Shown here one piece after another: positions 52,174 through 61,616 of a stretch of 64,000 bases of DNA. The notes under the pieces are model-generated. The model searched no databases and was not told the origin of the DNA. It worked only from the letters and a program-made list of their open reading frames with translations. The stretch is from Xenophilus arseniciresistens (lineage in GTDB: Bacteria; Pseudomonadota; Gammaproteobacteria; Burkholderiales; Burkholderiaceae_C). The stretch is from assembly GCF_028023875.1 (NCBI RefSeq), contig NZ_JAQIPB010000003.1, positions 124,001 to 188,000 on the forward strand, written 5' to 3'. Made by a program: the position numbers and the translations under genes. The number at the start of each line of letters is the position of its first letter. Positions within the stretch are counted from its first letter, which is position 1.

Positions 52174-54873
52174 ATGCTGCTCTCTCGTGACGCCCAGGGC
52201 CAGCCTGTGGCCATCCGCCGTGAGGACTACACCGCGCCCGCGTGGTGGATCGACACGGTGGACCTCACCTTCGACCTGGAGCCGGCCAAGACACGCGTGC
52301 TCAACAAGATGCAGGTGCGCCGCAACCCCGAGGTGCCGGCCGAGCCGCTGCGGCTGCACGGCGACGAACTGAATCTGGCGCGCGTGCTGGTCAACGGCCA
52401 GGGCGCGTCCTTCCGCATGGAAGGCAGCGAACTGGTGCTCGACGGGCTGCCCGACGCGTTCGCGCTGGAGATCTTCACCACCTGCTGCCCGGCCAAGAAC
52501 ACCAAGCTCATGGGCCTGTTCGTGAGCCAGGACACCTTCTTCACGCAATGCGAGGCCGAGGGCTTCCGCCGCATCACCTACTTCCTGGACCGGCCCGACG
52601 TGATGGCCAGCTACAGCGTGCTGCTGCGGGCCGACAAGGCGCAATACCCGGTGCTGCTGTCCAACGGCAACCTGGTGGAAGAAGGCGATCTGCCCGAGGG
52701 CCGCCATTTCACGCGCTGGGTCGACCCGTTCAAGAAGCCCAGCTACCTCTTTGCCCTGGTGGCGGGCAAGCTGGTTTCGCGCAGCCAGCGCATCAAGGCC
52801 CGCAACGGCCGCGAGCACCTGCTGCAGGTGTACGTACGCGCGGGCGATCTGGACAAGACCGAGCACGCCATGCGCTCGCTGGTGAACTCCATCGTCTGGG
52901 ACGAGCTGCGCTTCGGCCTGCCGCTGGATCTGGACCGCTTCATGATCGTCGCCACCAGCGACTTCAACATGGGCGCGATGGAGAACAAGGGCCTGAACAT
53001 CTTCAACACGAAGTACGTGCTGGCCAGCCAGGCGACGGCCACCGATGCCGACTTCGCCAACATCGAAAGCGTGGTCGGCCACGAGTACTTCCACAACTGG
53101 ACCGGCGACCGCGTGACCTGCCGCGACTGGTTCCAGCTCTCGCTCAAGGAAGGGCTGACGGTCTTTCGCGACCAAGAATTCAGCATGGACCTGTGCGCCG
53201 AACCCTCGGCGCGGGCGGTCAAGCGCATCGAGGACGTGCGCGTGCTGCGCAGCGCCCAGTTCCCCGAGGACGCGGGCCCCATGGCCCACCCCGTGCGCCC
53301 CGACAGCTACATCGAGATCAGCAACTTCTACACCGTCACCATCTACGAAAAGGGTGCCGAGGTGGTGCGCATGATGCAGACGCTGGTGGGGCGCGCCGGC
53401 TTCACGCGCGGCATGCAGCTGTACTTCGACCGCCATGACGGCCAGGCCGTGACCTGCGACGACTTCGCGCAGGCCATCGCCGATGCGAACCCCGATTCGG
53501 AACTTGCACGCCTGCTGCCCCAGTTCAAGCGCTGGTACAGCCAGGCCGGCACGCCGCGCCTGGCCGCCACCGGCCAGTGGGACGCGCAGGCCGGCCGCTA
53601 CACGCTGCAGCTGACGCAAAGCTGCCCGCCCACGCCGGGCCAGGAGCACAAGCAGCCCTTCGTCATTCCCGTCAACATCGGCCTGGTGGCCGCCGATGGC
53701 CGCGCCCTCGCGCTACAGCTCGAAGGCGAGCCTGCGCCGCAGGGCGAATCGCGCACGCTGGTGCTTTCGCAAGCCAGCGAACAGTTCGTGTTCACGGGCC
53801 TGAGCGCCGAGCCCGTGCCCTCGATCCTGCGCGGCTTCAGCGCCCCGGTGATCCTGGAATTCGACTTCAGCGACGCCCAGCTGCTCACGCTGCTCGCCCA
53901 CGACGGCGACCCCTTCAACCGCTGGGAAGCGGCCCAGCGCCTGGGCCTGCGTGCCGCGCTGGCGGCCATCCGCGATCCGCAGCATGCCGCGGGCACGCCC
54001 GTGCTGTCTGCGCAGTTCCTCGACGCCATGCGCGAGGTGCTGCGCCATCCGCAGCTGGACGCCGCCTTCAAGGAACTGGTGCTGACGCTGCCCACCGAGG
54101 GCTACATCGCCGAGCAGCTCGACGTGGTGGACCCGCAGCGCGTGCACGCCGTGCGCGAAGCCATGCGCCTGCAGCTGGCCACGGCCCTGGCGGCCGACTG
54201 GCAATGGGCTTTCGAAGAGAACAGCGACACCGGTGCCTACAGCCCCGACCCGGCCTCGGCCGGCCGCCGCGCGCTGGCCGGCCTGGCGCTCACGCAGCTG
54301 TGCCTGGCCGCGCGCGAAAGCGGCGATCCGGTCTGGCCCGGCAAGACGCTGCAGCGCTTCAAGAATGCCGGCAACATGACCGACCGCGTCAATGCCCTGT
54401 CGGCGCTGGTCGTGGCGGGCCACCCGCTGGCGCAGCAGGCGCTGGCGCGCTTCCACGCGCTGTTCAAGGACGAAGCCCTGGTCATCGACAAGTGGTTCGC
54501 GCTGCAGGCCGGCGCGCCCGACCGCGGCGGCGACGTGCTGCCGCTGGTCAGGCAGCTCATGAAGCACCCGGACTTCTCCATCAAGAACCCGAACCGGGCG
54601 CGCAGCGTGATCTTCAGCTACTGCAGCGCCAACCCCGGCGCCTTCCACCGCCCCGACGCCGCTGGCTACGTGTGGTGGAGCGAGCGCGTGATCGAGCTGG
54701 ACGCCATCAACCCGCAGGTGGCCGCCCGTCTGGCGCGCGCCATGGACCGCTGGAGCAAGCTGGCCGAGCCCTACCGCACGGCCGCACGCGAAGCCATCGC
54801 CCGCGTGGCCGCCAAGCCCGAGCTCAGCAAGGACACGCTGGAAGTCGTGACCCGAGCCCTGGCATCGAACTGA
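52174..54873 (+). CDS. pepN: Aminopeptidase N
   Basis: An 899-residue M1-family zinc metallopeptidase that removes N-terminal residues from peptides in the cytoplasm. The exopeptidase motif is GAMENKGLN; zinc site HEYFHNW has His303, Glu304 and His307, with the third ligand Glu in SLKEGLTVFRD. The four-domain length matches E. coli PepN (870). The C-terminal helical half is intact. The start at 52174 has GGAG 8 nt upstream; ATG 52156 is possible. Gene order prfB-pepN-fbp is tight. Confidence 0.97.
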   Translation: MLLSRDAQGQPVAIRREDYTAPAWWIDTVDLTFDLEPAKTRVLNKMQVRRNPEVPAEPLRLHGDELNLARVLVNGQGASFRMEGSELVLDGLPDAFALEIFTTCCPAKNTKLMGLFVSQDTFFTQCEAEGFRRITYFLDRPDVMASYSVLLRADKAQYPVLLSNGNLVEEGDLPEGRHFTRWVDPFKKPSYLFALVAGKLVSRSQRIKARNGREHLLQVYVRAGDLDKTEHAMRSLVNSIVWDELRFGLPLDLDRFMIVATSDFNMGAMENKGLNIFNTKYVLASQATATDADFANIESVVGHEYFHNWTGDRVTCRDWFQLSLKEGLTVFRDQEFSMDLCAEPSARAVKRIEDVRVLRSAQFPEDAGPMAHPVRPDSYIEISNFYTVTIYEKGAEVVRMMQTLVGRAGFTRGMQLYFDRHDGQAVTCDDFAQAIADANPDSELARLLPQFKRWYSQAGTPRLAATGQWDAQAGRYTLQLTQSCPPTPGQEHKQPFVIPVNIGLVAADGRALALQLEGEPAPQGESRTLVLSQASEQFVFTGLSAEPVPSILRGFSAPVILEFDFSDAQLLTLLAHDGDPFNRWEAAQRLGLRAALAAIRDPQHAAGTPVLSAQFLDAMREVLRHPQLDAAFKELVLTLPTEGYIAEQLDVVDPQRVHAVREAMRLQLATALAADWQWAFEENSDTGAYSPDPASAGRRALAGLALTQLCLAARESGDPVWPGKTLQRFKNAGNMTDRVNALSALVVAGHPLAQQALARFHALFKDEALVIDKWFALQAGAPDRGGDVLPLVRQLMKHPDFSIKNPNRARSVIFSYCSANPGAFHRPDAAGYVWWSERVIELDAINPQVAARLARAMDRWSKLAEPYRTAAREAIARVAAKPELSKDTLEVVTRALASN

Positions 54874-54897
54874 TCCTCAAGTGAGAGAGAACGCTTT

Positions 54898-55911
54898 ATG
54901 ACCTCGAAGATTTCACTGACCCGCTACCTCGTCGAACAGCAGCGCGTCGACGGCAAGATCCCGGCCCAGCTGCGCCTGCTGCTCGAGGTGGTGGCCCGCG
55001 CCTGCAAGAGCATCAGCCAGGCCGTGAACAAGGGCGCCCTGGGCGGCGTGCTGGGCACGGCCGGCAGCGAGAACGTGCAGGGCGAAGTGCAGAAGAAGCT
55101 GGACATCATCTCCAACGAAGTGCTGATCGAGGCCAACGAATGGGGCGGCCACCTGGCAGCCATGGCCAGCGAGGAAATGGACACCATCCACCTGGTGCCC
55201 AGCCGCTACCCGCAGGGCGAGTACCTGCTGATGTTCGACCCGCTGGACGGCTCCAGCAACATCGACGTCAACGTCAGCATCGGCACCATCTTCAGCGTGA
55301 TGAAGAAGCCCGACGACCATCCGGGCGTCTCCGAAGCCGACTTCCTGCAGCCCGGCAGCCAGCAGGTGGCCGCCGGCTATTGCGTGTACGGCCCGCAGAC
55401 CACGCTGGTGCTCACCGTGGGCGACGGCGTGGCCATGTTCACGCTGGACCGCGAGCAGGGCAGCTTCGTGCTCACGCAGGAGAACGTGCAGATCCCGGCC
55501 GACACCAAGGAATTCGCGATCAACATGAGCAACATGCGCCACTGGGACGCCCCCGTGAAGCGCTACATCGACGAATGCCTGGCCGGCAAGGAAGGCCCGC
55601 GCGGCAAGGACTTCAACATGCGCTGGATCGCCTCCATGGTGGCCGACGTGCACCGCATCCTCACCCGCGGCGGCGTGTTCATGTACCCCTGGGACAAGCG
55701 CGAGCCCGAGAAGGCCGGCAAGCTGCGCCTGATGTACGAAGCCAACCCCATGGCTTGGCTGGTCGAGCAGGCCGGCGGCGCCGCCACCAACGGGCGCCAG
55801 CGCATCCTGGACTTGCAGCCCACCAAGCTGCACGAGCGCGTGGCCGTGTTCCTGGGCTCCAAAAATGAAGTGGATCGCGTGACCAGCTACCACGCCGCCG
55901 AAAAAACCTAA
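54898..55911 (+). CDS. fbp: Fructose-1,6-bisphosphatase class I
   Basis: A 337-residue enzyme of gluconeogenesis (and of the Calvin cycle in autotrophs) that removes the 1-phosphate of fructose-1,6-bisphosphate. The metal-binding motif [11 protein letters not shown] is near residue 115; [20 protein letters not shown] and the substrate loop [16 protein letters not shown] are conserved. It starts 24 nt after pepN. The -10 of the tRNA-Thr gene lies 11 nt past its stop. No other Calvin-cycle genes are in the window. Confidence 0.97.
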   Translation: MTSKISLTRYLVEQQRVDGKIPAQLRLLLEVVARACKSISQAVNKGALGGVLGTAGSENVQGEVQKKLDIISNEVLIEANEWGGHLAAMASEEMDTIHLVPSRYPQGEYLLMFDPLDGSSNIDVNVSIGTIFSVMKKPDDHPGVSEADFLQPGSQQVAAGYCVYGPQTTLVLTVGDGVAMFTLDREQGSFVLTQENVQIPADTKEFAINMSNMRHWDAPVKRYIDECLAGKEGPRGKDFNMRWIASMVADVHRILTRGGVFMYPWDKREPEKAGKLRLMYEANPMAWLVEQAGGAATNGRQRILDLQPTKLHERVAVFLGSKNEVDRVTSYHAAEKT

Positions 55912-55921
55912 AAACTGGCGC

Positions 55922-55927
55922 TATAAT
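55922..55927 (+). promoter_or_regulatory. -10 element for tRNA-Thr
   Basis: A perfect TATAAT lies 10 nt before the tRNA-Thr 5' end. The spacer and -35 region are in the end of fbp and show no good TTGACA. The tRNA could also be read through from fbp. Confidence 0.6.
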
Positions 55928-55937
55928 CTGAGGCTTC

Positions 55938-56013
55938 GCCGGTGTAGCTCAGTCGGTAGAGCAGCTCATTCGTAATGAGAAGGTCGGGTGTTCGATTCAT
56001 CTCTCCGGCACCA
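55938..56013 (+). tRNA. tRNA-Thr (CGT)
   Basis: A 76-nt gene with encoded CCA and anticodon CGT in CATTCGTAATG. D stem GCTC/GAGC and T loop TTCGATT are normal. The acceptor stem GCCGGTG/CTCCGGC has a U6-U67 mismatch, and the T stem GGGTG/CATCT has two G-T pairs, weaker than in the E. coli counterpart but still foldable. Confidence 0.93.
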
Positions 56014-56016
56014 AAC

Positions 56017-56053
56017 AAAAAAGCCCGCTGTCTTCGGACAGCGGGCTTTTTTC
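56017..56053 (+). terminator. Terminator after tRNA-Thr
   Basis: A stem GCCCGCTGTC/GACAGCGGGC with a TTCG tetraloop, flanked by AAAAAA on the left and TTTTTTCTT on the right. The extended A-U pairs make it effective in either direction. Confidence 0.95.
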
Positions 56054-56136
56054 TTGTCAGCCGGCACGCTGGCATGGCTGTCAGCGGCGGGCCAGACTTG
56101 CGGGATTCGCGCGCGCGCGGGCGGCAGAATCCCTGC

Positions 56137-56349
56137 ATGCCTCCCGACACCGCCTCTTCCCCCGCTGCCACGCTGACCGTCCCGCGTTCGCTGCGCCCTG
56201 CGGGCGCAATGCCAGGGCAGGTACCGCCGCAACGACAAGGCAGCGAAGCCGTCAGCCGCTTCGGCGCGGCCGCCTACCTGCTGGACCGGCTGGACACCCG
56301 CCCCATCGAACAGCGCCAGCCGCAGCGGCCCTGGTGGCGTCTGTGGTGA
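56137..56349 (+). CDS. Small hypothetical protein
   Basis: A 70-residue reading frame rich in Pro, Arg and Gln. Its end is distinctive: FGAAAYLLDRLDTRPIEQRQ, then a PWWRLW C-terminus. No clear ribosome-binding site, signal peptide or known domain is seen. Similar short Arg/Pro proteins occur in related genomes as hypotheticals, but coding is not proven. It lies between the tRNA-Thr terminator and the convergent PhyH-like gene. Confidence 0.42.
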   Translation: MPPDTASSPAATLTVPRSLRPAGAMPGQVPPQRQGSEAVSRFGAAAYLLDRLDTRPIEQRQPQRPWWRLW

Positions 56350-56426
56350 GGGGTGAGCACGGTTGGCGCCCCGCCCCCATGTGCCGGCGCTGAAGCGACG
56401 ACGGACGCGGCTGCGCCCTCGCCTTT

Positions 56427-57239
56427 TCAGCTCTGGATTCGTGCGCGATCAGGCAGAGGCAGCAGCAGCAGGCCCGTGCAGCCTTCACTGTTGTCCGTGA
56501 CCAGCGGCGCCTTCGCGCAGCCCACCTGTAGCACCACATTGCGACGCGGTCGGGCGCCAGTGTTCATGCCGCCGCCGTGCCTCACCTTGGGATGGATCAG
56601 CACCAGGTCGCCAGGCCTGCACGCCAGTGTGCGCACGCCTTCCGTTGGCGGTACCGCACTGCCACGGACGTCCTCCTGGCGCTTGGCCTCGCGCGCCGCC
56701 TCGTCGGTCACCCGATGCGAACCTGGGACGAAAGCCGTTGCGCCCGTCTCTTCGTCCATGCCGTCCAGGCACAGCATCAGGCGCATGAAATCCGACCCTT
56801 GCGTGCAGATGTAGGTATTCGGAAAGTCGCGGTGCCAGCCGATGGACCGGCCAAATCGCGGATGCTTGAACGTCACGTTCATGAAGTGCGCCACCACGGC
56901 GTCGCGGCCCAAGGCCTGCCGCGAGGCCTGTACCAGCGGCGGCCAGCTCAGCAGGCGAAGGAAGATGGGGTCGAAGGTCTCGGGTTCGCCGATGATGAAG
57001 AGCGCATCGCCCACCTCTTCGGCCGCGATGCCGCCGCGCCCCCTCGCACTCAGGTCGCGCTCGAAGACCAGCCGTGCGCGCTCATAGTCCTGCAGGCTGG
57101 CCACCCGGCCCTGCAACTGGTCGACGGCTTCCCGCATGGCCGCAAGCCAGCCGGCGGGCACGAAATCGGCCAGCAGCGCATAGCCCTGCGACTCGTAATG
57201 CGCCAGCCAGTCGGCGGCCGCGGCCGGCGCATCCTTCAA
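56427..57239 (-). CDS. Phytanoyl-CoA dioxygenase (PhyH) family protein
   Basis: A 270-residue Fe(II)/2-oxoglutarate-dependent dioxygenase. The metal ligands are His and Asp in IGWHRDFPNTY and the distal His in VRHGGGMNTG; the 2OG-binding Arg is in GARPRRNVVLQ. Other blocks are VAHFMNVTFKHPRFGRS and CLDGMDEETGATAFVPGSHR. The start is probably TTG at 57239, which overlaps the polA stop as TTGA; an upstream ATG at 57341 would lie inside polA. Substrate unknown. The coupling to polA may be only an expression device. Confidence 0.85.
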   Translation of the reverse strand: MKDAPAAAADWLAHYESQGYALLADFVPAGWLAAMREAVDQLQGRVASLQDYERARLVFERDLSARGRGGIAAEEVGDALFIIGEPETFDPIFLRLLSWPPLVQASRQALGRDAVVAHFMNVTFKHPRFGRSIGWHRDFPNTYICTQGSDFMRLMLCLDGMDEETGATAFVPGSHRVTDEAAREAKRQEDVRGSAVPPTEGVRTLACRPGDLVLIHPKVRHGGGMNTGARPRRNVVLQVGCAKAPLVTDNSEGCTGLLLLPLPDRARIQS

Positions 57240-60025
57240 TGCGCCTGGTCCCAATTGGGCCCGACGCCGATCTCGGCCAGCAGAGGCACTTTCAGTTCCG
57301 CCACGCCGGCCATCAGGCGCGGGATTTCCGTGCGCACCCATTCGACCTCGGCCTCGGGCACCTCGAACACCAGTTCGTCGTGCACCTGCATGATCATCTT
57401 CGTGCCGCGCCGCTCGGCGTCGAGCACGGCCTGCACCTTGTTCATGCTGAGCTTGATCAGGTCGGCGGCCGTGCCCTGCATGGGCGCGTTGATGGCCGCG
57501 CGCTCGGCGCCGCCGCGGCGCGGGCCGTTGGGCGAATTGATCTCGGGCAGGTACAGGCGCCGGCCGAAGACGGTTTCGACATAGCCCTTTTCCTTGGCGC
57601 TGGCCCGCGTTTCGTCCATGTAGGCCTTCACGCCCGGGTAGCGCGCGAAGTAGCGGTCGATGTAGCTCTTGGCAGCCGTGTTGTCGATGCCCAGGTTGCG
57701 CGCCAGGCCGAAGCTGCTCATGCCGTAGATGAGGCCGAAGTTGATGACCTTGGCGTAGCGGCGCTGTTCGCTGCTGACCTGTTCCGGCGGCACGCCGAAG
57801 ACCTCGCCGGCCGTGGCACGGTGCACGTCCAGGCCCTCGGTGAAGGCGCGCAGCAGCGATTCGTCGCCGCTGATGTGGGCCATGATGCGCAGCTCGATCT
57901 GCGAGTAGTCGGCGCTGGCGATCACATGGCCGGCCGGCGCCACGAAGGCCTCGCGCACGCGCCGGCCTTCGGGCGTGCGGATGGGGATGTTCTGCAGGTT
58001 CGGGTCGTTGCTCGACAGCCGCCCGGTCACTGCCACCGCCTGGGCATAGTGGGTGTGCACGCGGCCGGTGCGCGGCAGCGCCATCTGCGCCAGCTTGTCG
58101 GTGTAGGTGCCCTTGAGCTTGGACAGCCCGCGGTGCTCCAGGATCTTGGCCGGCAGCGGATAGTCCTCGGCCAGTTTCTCCAGCACCTCCTCGTCGGTGC
58201 TGGGCGCGCCCTTGGCGGTCTTCTTGATGACGGGCAGACCGAGCTTCTCGAAGAAGATCTCGCCGATCTGCTTGGGGCTGCCCAGGTTGAAGGGCTGGCC
58301 CGCGATGTCGTAGGCCTCCTGCTCCAGCGCCAGGATGCGCTGGCCCAGCTCATGGCTTTGCGCCGCCAGCGTGGGCGCGTCGATCAGCACGCCGTGGCGC
58401 TCGATGCGGTAGAGCGATTCGCTGCTCTGCATCTCCAGTTCGTAGATGAAGCGCAGCCGGTCGTCGGCCTGCAGGCGCGGCCACAGCACGCGGTGCACGT
58501 CCAGCGTCTGGTCGCTGTCTTCGCAGGAGTATTCGGCCGCCTTCTCGATGGCGACCTGGCTGAACGGAATCTGGTGCGCGCCCTTGCCGCACAGGTCTTC
58601 GTAGTCGATGCCGCTGCGCCCCAGGTGGCGCTCGGCCAGGCTGGCAAGGCCGTGGGGCTTGTGCACTTCCAGCACATAGCTCTGCAGCATCGTGTCGTGC
58701 GCGTAGCCCTGCACCTCGATGCCGTGGTTGGCGAACACATGGCGGTCGTACTTGATGTGCTGGCCCAGTTTCTTCCTGCGCTCATCCTCTAGCCAGGGTT
58801 TGAGGCGCGCCAGCACCTCGTCGCGCGGCAGCTGCTCGGCCACGCCGGGATAGTTGTGCATCAGCGGGATGTAGGCCGCCTCGCCGGGCTTGACGCTGAA
58901 GCTGATGCCCACGATCTCCGCGCGCATCTCGTCCAAAGACGTAGTTTCGGTGTCGATGGCGGCCAGCTCGGCGGCCTGCAGCCGCGCCAGCCAGTCGTCG
59001 AACTGGGCCCAGCTCAGGATGGTGTCGTAGGCCAGGTTGCTCGCGCGCGCAGCAGCCTGCTCGGCCATCGACTCGAACATGTCGGGCGTGGCGCCCGCCC
59101 CTTCGGACTGGGCCAGCTCGATCTGTTCGGGCGGCACGGCGTGGGCCTGCAGCGTCTTGACCAGGCTCTTGAAGCCATGCAGCTCGTAGAAGGCCTTCAG
59201 GGCTTCGGGGTCCTGCTCGCGCGGCGCCAGTGCGTCCAGCGCAGGCAGGCCCTCGAGATGCCCGTCCAGCGCGCAGTCGGTGCGGATGGTGACCAGACGC
59301 CGGCCCTGCGGCAACCAGTCCAGCGCCTTGCGCAGGTTCTCGCCCGCGGCGCCCTTGACCTCGGCCGCCTGCGCGATCAGCGCATCGAGCGAGCCATACT
59401 GAAGCAGCCACTTGGCAGCGGTCTTGGGGCCCACCTTGTCCACGCCGGGCACGTTGTCCACGCTGTCGCCCACCAGCGTCTGGTAGTCGACCATCAGGCT
59501 CGGCGGCACGCCGAACTCGGCCGTCACACCGGCCACGTCGCGGCGCTTGCCGCTCATGGTGTCGATGATGGTGATGTGCTCGTCCACCAGCTGGCTCAGG
59601 TCCTTGTCGCCGCTGGAGACGATGACCTCCACGCCCTGCTGCGCACCCACCCGCGCCAGGGTGCCGATCACGTCGTCGGCCTCCACGTCGGGCACGCACA
59701 GCACCGGCCAGCCCAGCAGCTGCACCACTTCGTGGATGGGCTTGATCTGCGCGCGCAGGTCATCGGGCATCGGCGAGCGGTTGGCCTTGTACTCGGGGTA
59801 CCAGTCGTCGCGGAAGGTCTTGCCAGGCGCGTCGAAGATGCAGGCCACATAGTCGGCACGCACCTCGCGGCGCAGGGCCTGCATCATGTTGATCATGCCG
59901 CGGATGGCGCCCGTGGCATGGCTGCTGGGGTCGCCAGGCACCGCCCGCAGGTCGGGCATGGCATGGAAGGCGCGGTACAGATAGCTCGAGCCATCCACGA
60001 GCAGCAGCGTTTTCTTGTCGGTCAT
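57236..60025 (-). CDS. polA: DNA polymerase I
   Basis: A 929-residue repair and lagging-strand polymerase with three domains. The 5' nuclease domain (residues 1-about 300) reads LLLVDGSSYLYRAFHA, ADDVIG, SGDKDLSQLVD, GDSVDNVPGV. The 3'-5' exonuclease domain has Asp358-Thr-Glu in AIDTETTS, so proofreading looks intact. The polymerase domain has SADYSQIELR (motif A), RRYAKVINFGLIYGM (motif B) and VHDELVFE (motif C). The start MTDKKTLLLVDGSS is typical. It is divergent from the small secreted gene at 60170 and coupled to the PhyH-like gene. Confidence 0.98.
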   Translation of the reverse strand: MTDKKTLLLVDGSSYLYRAFHAMPDLRAVPGDPSSHATGAIRGMINMMQALRREVRADYVACIFDAPGKTFRDDWYPEYKANRSPMPDDLRAQIKPIHEVVQLLGWPVLCVPDVEADDVIGTLARVGAQQGVEVIVSSGDKDLSQLVDEHITIIDTMSGKRRDVAGVTAEFGVPPSLMVDYQTLVGDSVDNVPGVDKVGPKTAAKWLLQYGSLDALIAQAAEVKGAAGENLRKALDWLPQGRRLVTIRTDCALDGHLEGLPALDALAPREQDPEALKAFYELHGFKSLVKTLQAHAVPPEQIELAQSEGAGATPDMFESMAEQAAARASNLAYDTILSWAQFDDWLARLQAAELAAIDTETTSLDEMRAEIVGISFSVKPGEAAYIPLMHNYPGVAEQLPRDEVLARLKPWLEDERRKKLGQHIKYDRHVFANHGIEVQGYAHDTMLQSYVLEVHKPHGLASLAERHLGRSGIDYEDLCGKGAHQIPFSQVAIEKAAEYSCEDSDQTLDVHRVLWPRLQADDRLRFIYELEMQSSESLYRIERHGVLIDAPTLAAQSHELGQRILALEQEAYDIAGQPFNLGSPKQIGEIFFEKLGLPVIKKTAKGAPSTDEEVLEKLAEDYPLPAKILEHRGLSKLKGTYTDKLAQMALPRTGRVHTHYAQAVAVTGRLSSNDPNLQNIPIRTPEGRRVREAFVAPAGHVIASADYSQIELRIMAHISGDESLLRAFTEGLDVHRATAGEVFGVPPEQVSSEQRRYAKVINFGLIYGMSSFGLARNLGIDNTAAKSYIDRYFARYPGVKAYMDETRASAKEKGYVETVFGRRLYLPEINSPNGPRRGGAERAAINAPMQGTAADLIKLSMNKVQAVLDAERRGTKMIMQVHDELVFEVPEAEVEWVRTEIPRLMAGVAELKVPLLAEIGVGPNWDQAH

Positions 60026-60169
60026 CGCGGCATTTTGCCGCCTCGCCAGAAGGCCGGGCGTGCAGCGCCGCGCAGGCCGGCCACGCCCGCCCAAAGGCCC
60101 GTCGGCGGGCAGGCACGCTGCGTGCCCGCCGACAGCGACGCACGGGCGCAGACCTACAATCGCCCCATC

Positions 60170-60541
60170 ATGCGCCCGACCTCCTCGACCCTTCCCGCGC
60201 CCCTGCGCACCGGCCTGCTGGCACTGGCCCTGGTGGTGCTGCCGCCAGCCCTGGCACAGGCCCAGACCGCCGCAGCCCCGGCGCCAGCAGCCACGGCTGC
60301 GCCCGTGGACCGCTCGGCCGAGCCGCTGGATGGCCGGCGCAACCAGAAGATCGAGCACATTACCGTGGAAGACACCGGCGCGCGCGTGGACGAGATGCGC
60401 TACGGCGGCGTCACGCAAAGCATCACCGTGCAGCCCAAGAGCGCCATGCCCGCCTACCAGGTGCAGCCCACCGACGAGCGCCGCGCGCGCCAGGGCGATG
60501 GCAACGGCGGATCGCGCGTGTGGAACGTGATGAAGTTCTGA
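60170..60541 (+). CDS. Small secreted protein, function unknown
   Basis: A 123-residue protein with a Sec signal peptide (LLALALVVLPPALAQAQ) and an Ala/Pro stretch. A conserved-looking C-terminal block follows: NQKIEHITVEDTGARVDEMR, GGVTQSITVQPKSAMPAYQV, and the end RVWNVMKF. It looks like a short periplasmic beta-strand protein and may be a member of the DUF2782 type, which I recall only by pattern. It starts 4 nt before the thrB start codon region (stop at 60541, thrB GTG at 60546), so the two share a transcript. Confidence 0.72.
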   Translation: MRPTSSTLPAPLRTGLLALALVVLPPALAQAQTAAAPAPAATAAPVDRSAEPLDGRRNQKIEHITVEDTGARVDEMRYGGVTQSITVQPKSAMPAYQVQPTDERRARQGDGNGGSRVWNVMKF

Positions 60542-60545
60542 CGTC

Positions 60546-61616
60546 GTGGCAGTTTTCACGGAAGTGGGCTTCGCGGAAGCCGACGCGCTGGTGCAGCGCC
60601 TGGGCCTGGGTGCGCTGCAGTCGCTGCGCGGCATCGAAGGCGGCATCGAGAACACCAACTACTTCGCCACCACGGACCAGGGCGACTACGTGCTCACGCT
60701 CTTCGAGCGCCTGAGCTTCGCGCAACTGCCCTATTACCTGGAGCTGATGCGCCACCTGGCCGAGCGCGGCCTGCCCGTGCCGGCCCCGGTGGCCGACCCG
60801 GCCGCGCTGCCCGGCGCCGCCGCGCATCCGCTGGAGCAGAGCGCCAGCGCGCCCTGCCCGCTGCTGCACACGGTGGCCGGCAAGCCCGCCGCCGTGGTGC
60901 AGAAACTCAGCGGCCGCAGCGAACTGGCTCCCACGGCCGCCCATTGCACGGCGCTGGGCACCCTGCTGGCGCGCATGCACCTGGCCGGGCGCGACTTCCC
61001 GCGCATCCAGCCCAACCTGCGCGGCCTGCCCTGGTGGAACGAGACCGTGCCCGTGGTGCTGCCCTATCTGGACGCCCACCAGGCCGCGCTGCTGGCGGGT
61101 GAGCTGGCCTACCAGAACCACCTGGCCGAATCCGCCGCCTATCAGGCGCTGCCTCGCGGCCCCGTGCATGCAGACCTGTTCCGCGACAACGCCATGTTCG
61201 AGCCGCCGCGCTCCGAAGGCGAGGCGCCGCAGCTCACGGGCGTGTTCGACTTCTACTTCGCAGGCACCGACACCTGGCTCTTCGACCTGGCCGTGTGCCT
61301 GAACGACTGGGCCATCGACCTGCCCACCGGCGAGCCCGATGCCGCGCGCACCGATGCGCTGCTTGGCGCCTACGAAGCCGTGCGCCCGCTGGGCGCCGCC
61401 GAACGTGCGCTGCTGCCCGGCCTGCTGCGCGCTGCGGCGCTGCGCTTCTGGATCTCGCGCCTGTGGGACTTCCACCTGCCGCGCGAAGCCAGCATGCTCA
61501 AGGCCCATGACCCGGCGCACTTCGAGCGCGTGCTGCGCCACCGCGCCAGCATGCCCGCGCCCCGTATCGCGCCTGCGGCCCCGCTCGTAGCTGCCGAGCC
61601 CGCGGCCACCGCATGA
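60546..61616 (+). CDS. thrB: Homoserine kinase (ThrB type II, aminoglycoside phosphotransferase fold)
   Basis: A 356-residue kinase that phosphorylates homoserine in threonine synthesis. The APH-like fold shows GIEGGIENTNYFATTDQGDYVL with Lys/Glu region replaced as in ThrB-II, the catalytic loop VHADLFRDNAMF and the metal-binding VFDFYFAGTDTWLFDLAVCLNDW. The C-terminus has a long Ala/Pro tail. The start is GTG at 60546 (VAVFTEVGFAE; M in protein). It overlaps the downstream BPSS1780 gene by 4 nt. Other thr genes are not in the window. Confidence 0.92.
   Translation: MAVFTEVGFAEADALVQRLGLGALQSLRGIEGGIENTNYFATTDQGDYVLTLFERLSFAQLPYYLELMRHLAERGLPVPAPVADPAALPGAAAHPLEQSASAPCPLLHTVAGKPAAVVQKLSGRSELAPTAAHCTALGTLLARMHLAGRDFPRIQPNLRGLPWWNETVPVVLPYLDAHQAALLAGELAYQNHLAESAAYQALPRGPVHADLFRDNAMFEPPRSEGEAPQLTGVFDFYFAGTDTWLFDLAVCLNDWAIDLPTGEPDAARTDALLGAYEAVRPLGAAERALLPGLLRAAALRFWISRLWDFHLPREASMLKAHDPAHFERVLRHRASMPAPRIAPAAPLVAAEPAATA

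Noticed and set aside
56427-57341. PhyH-like gene starting at ATG 57341 inside polA
   Set aside because: The extra residues are out-of-frame polA and have no similarity to the family; TTG 57239 gives a normal length.
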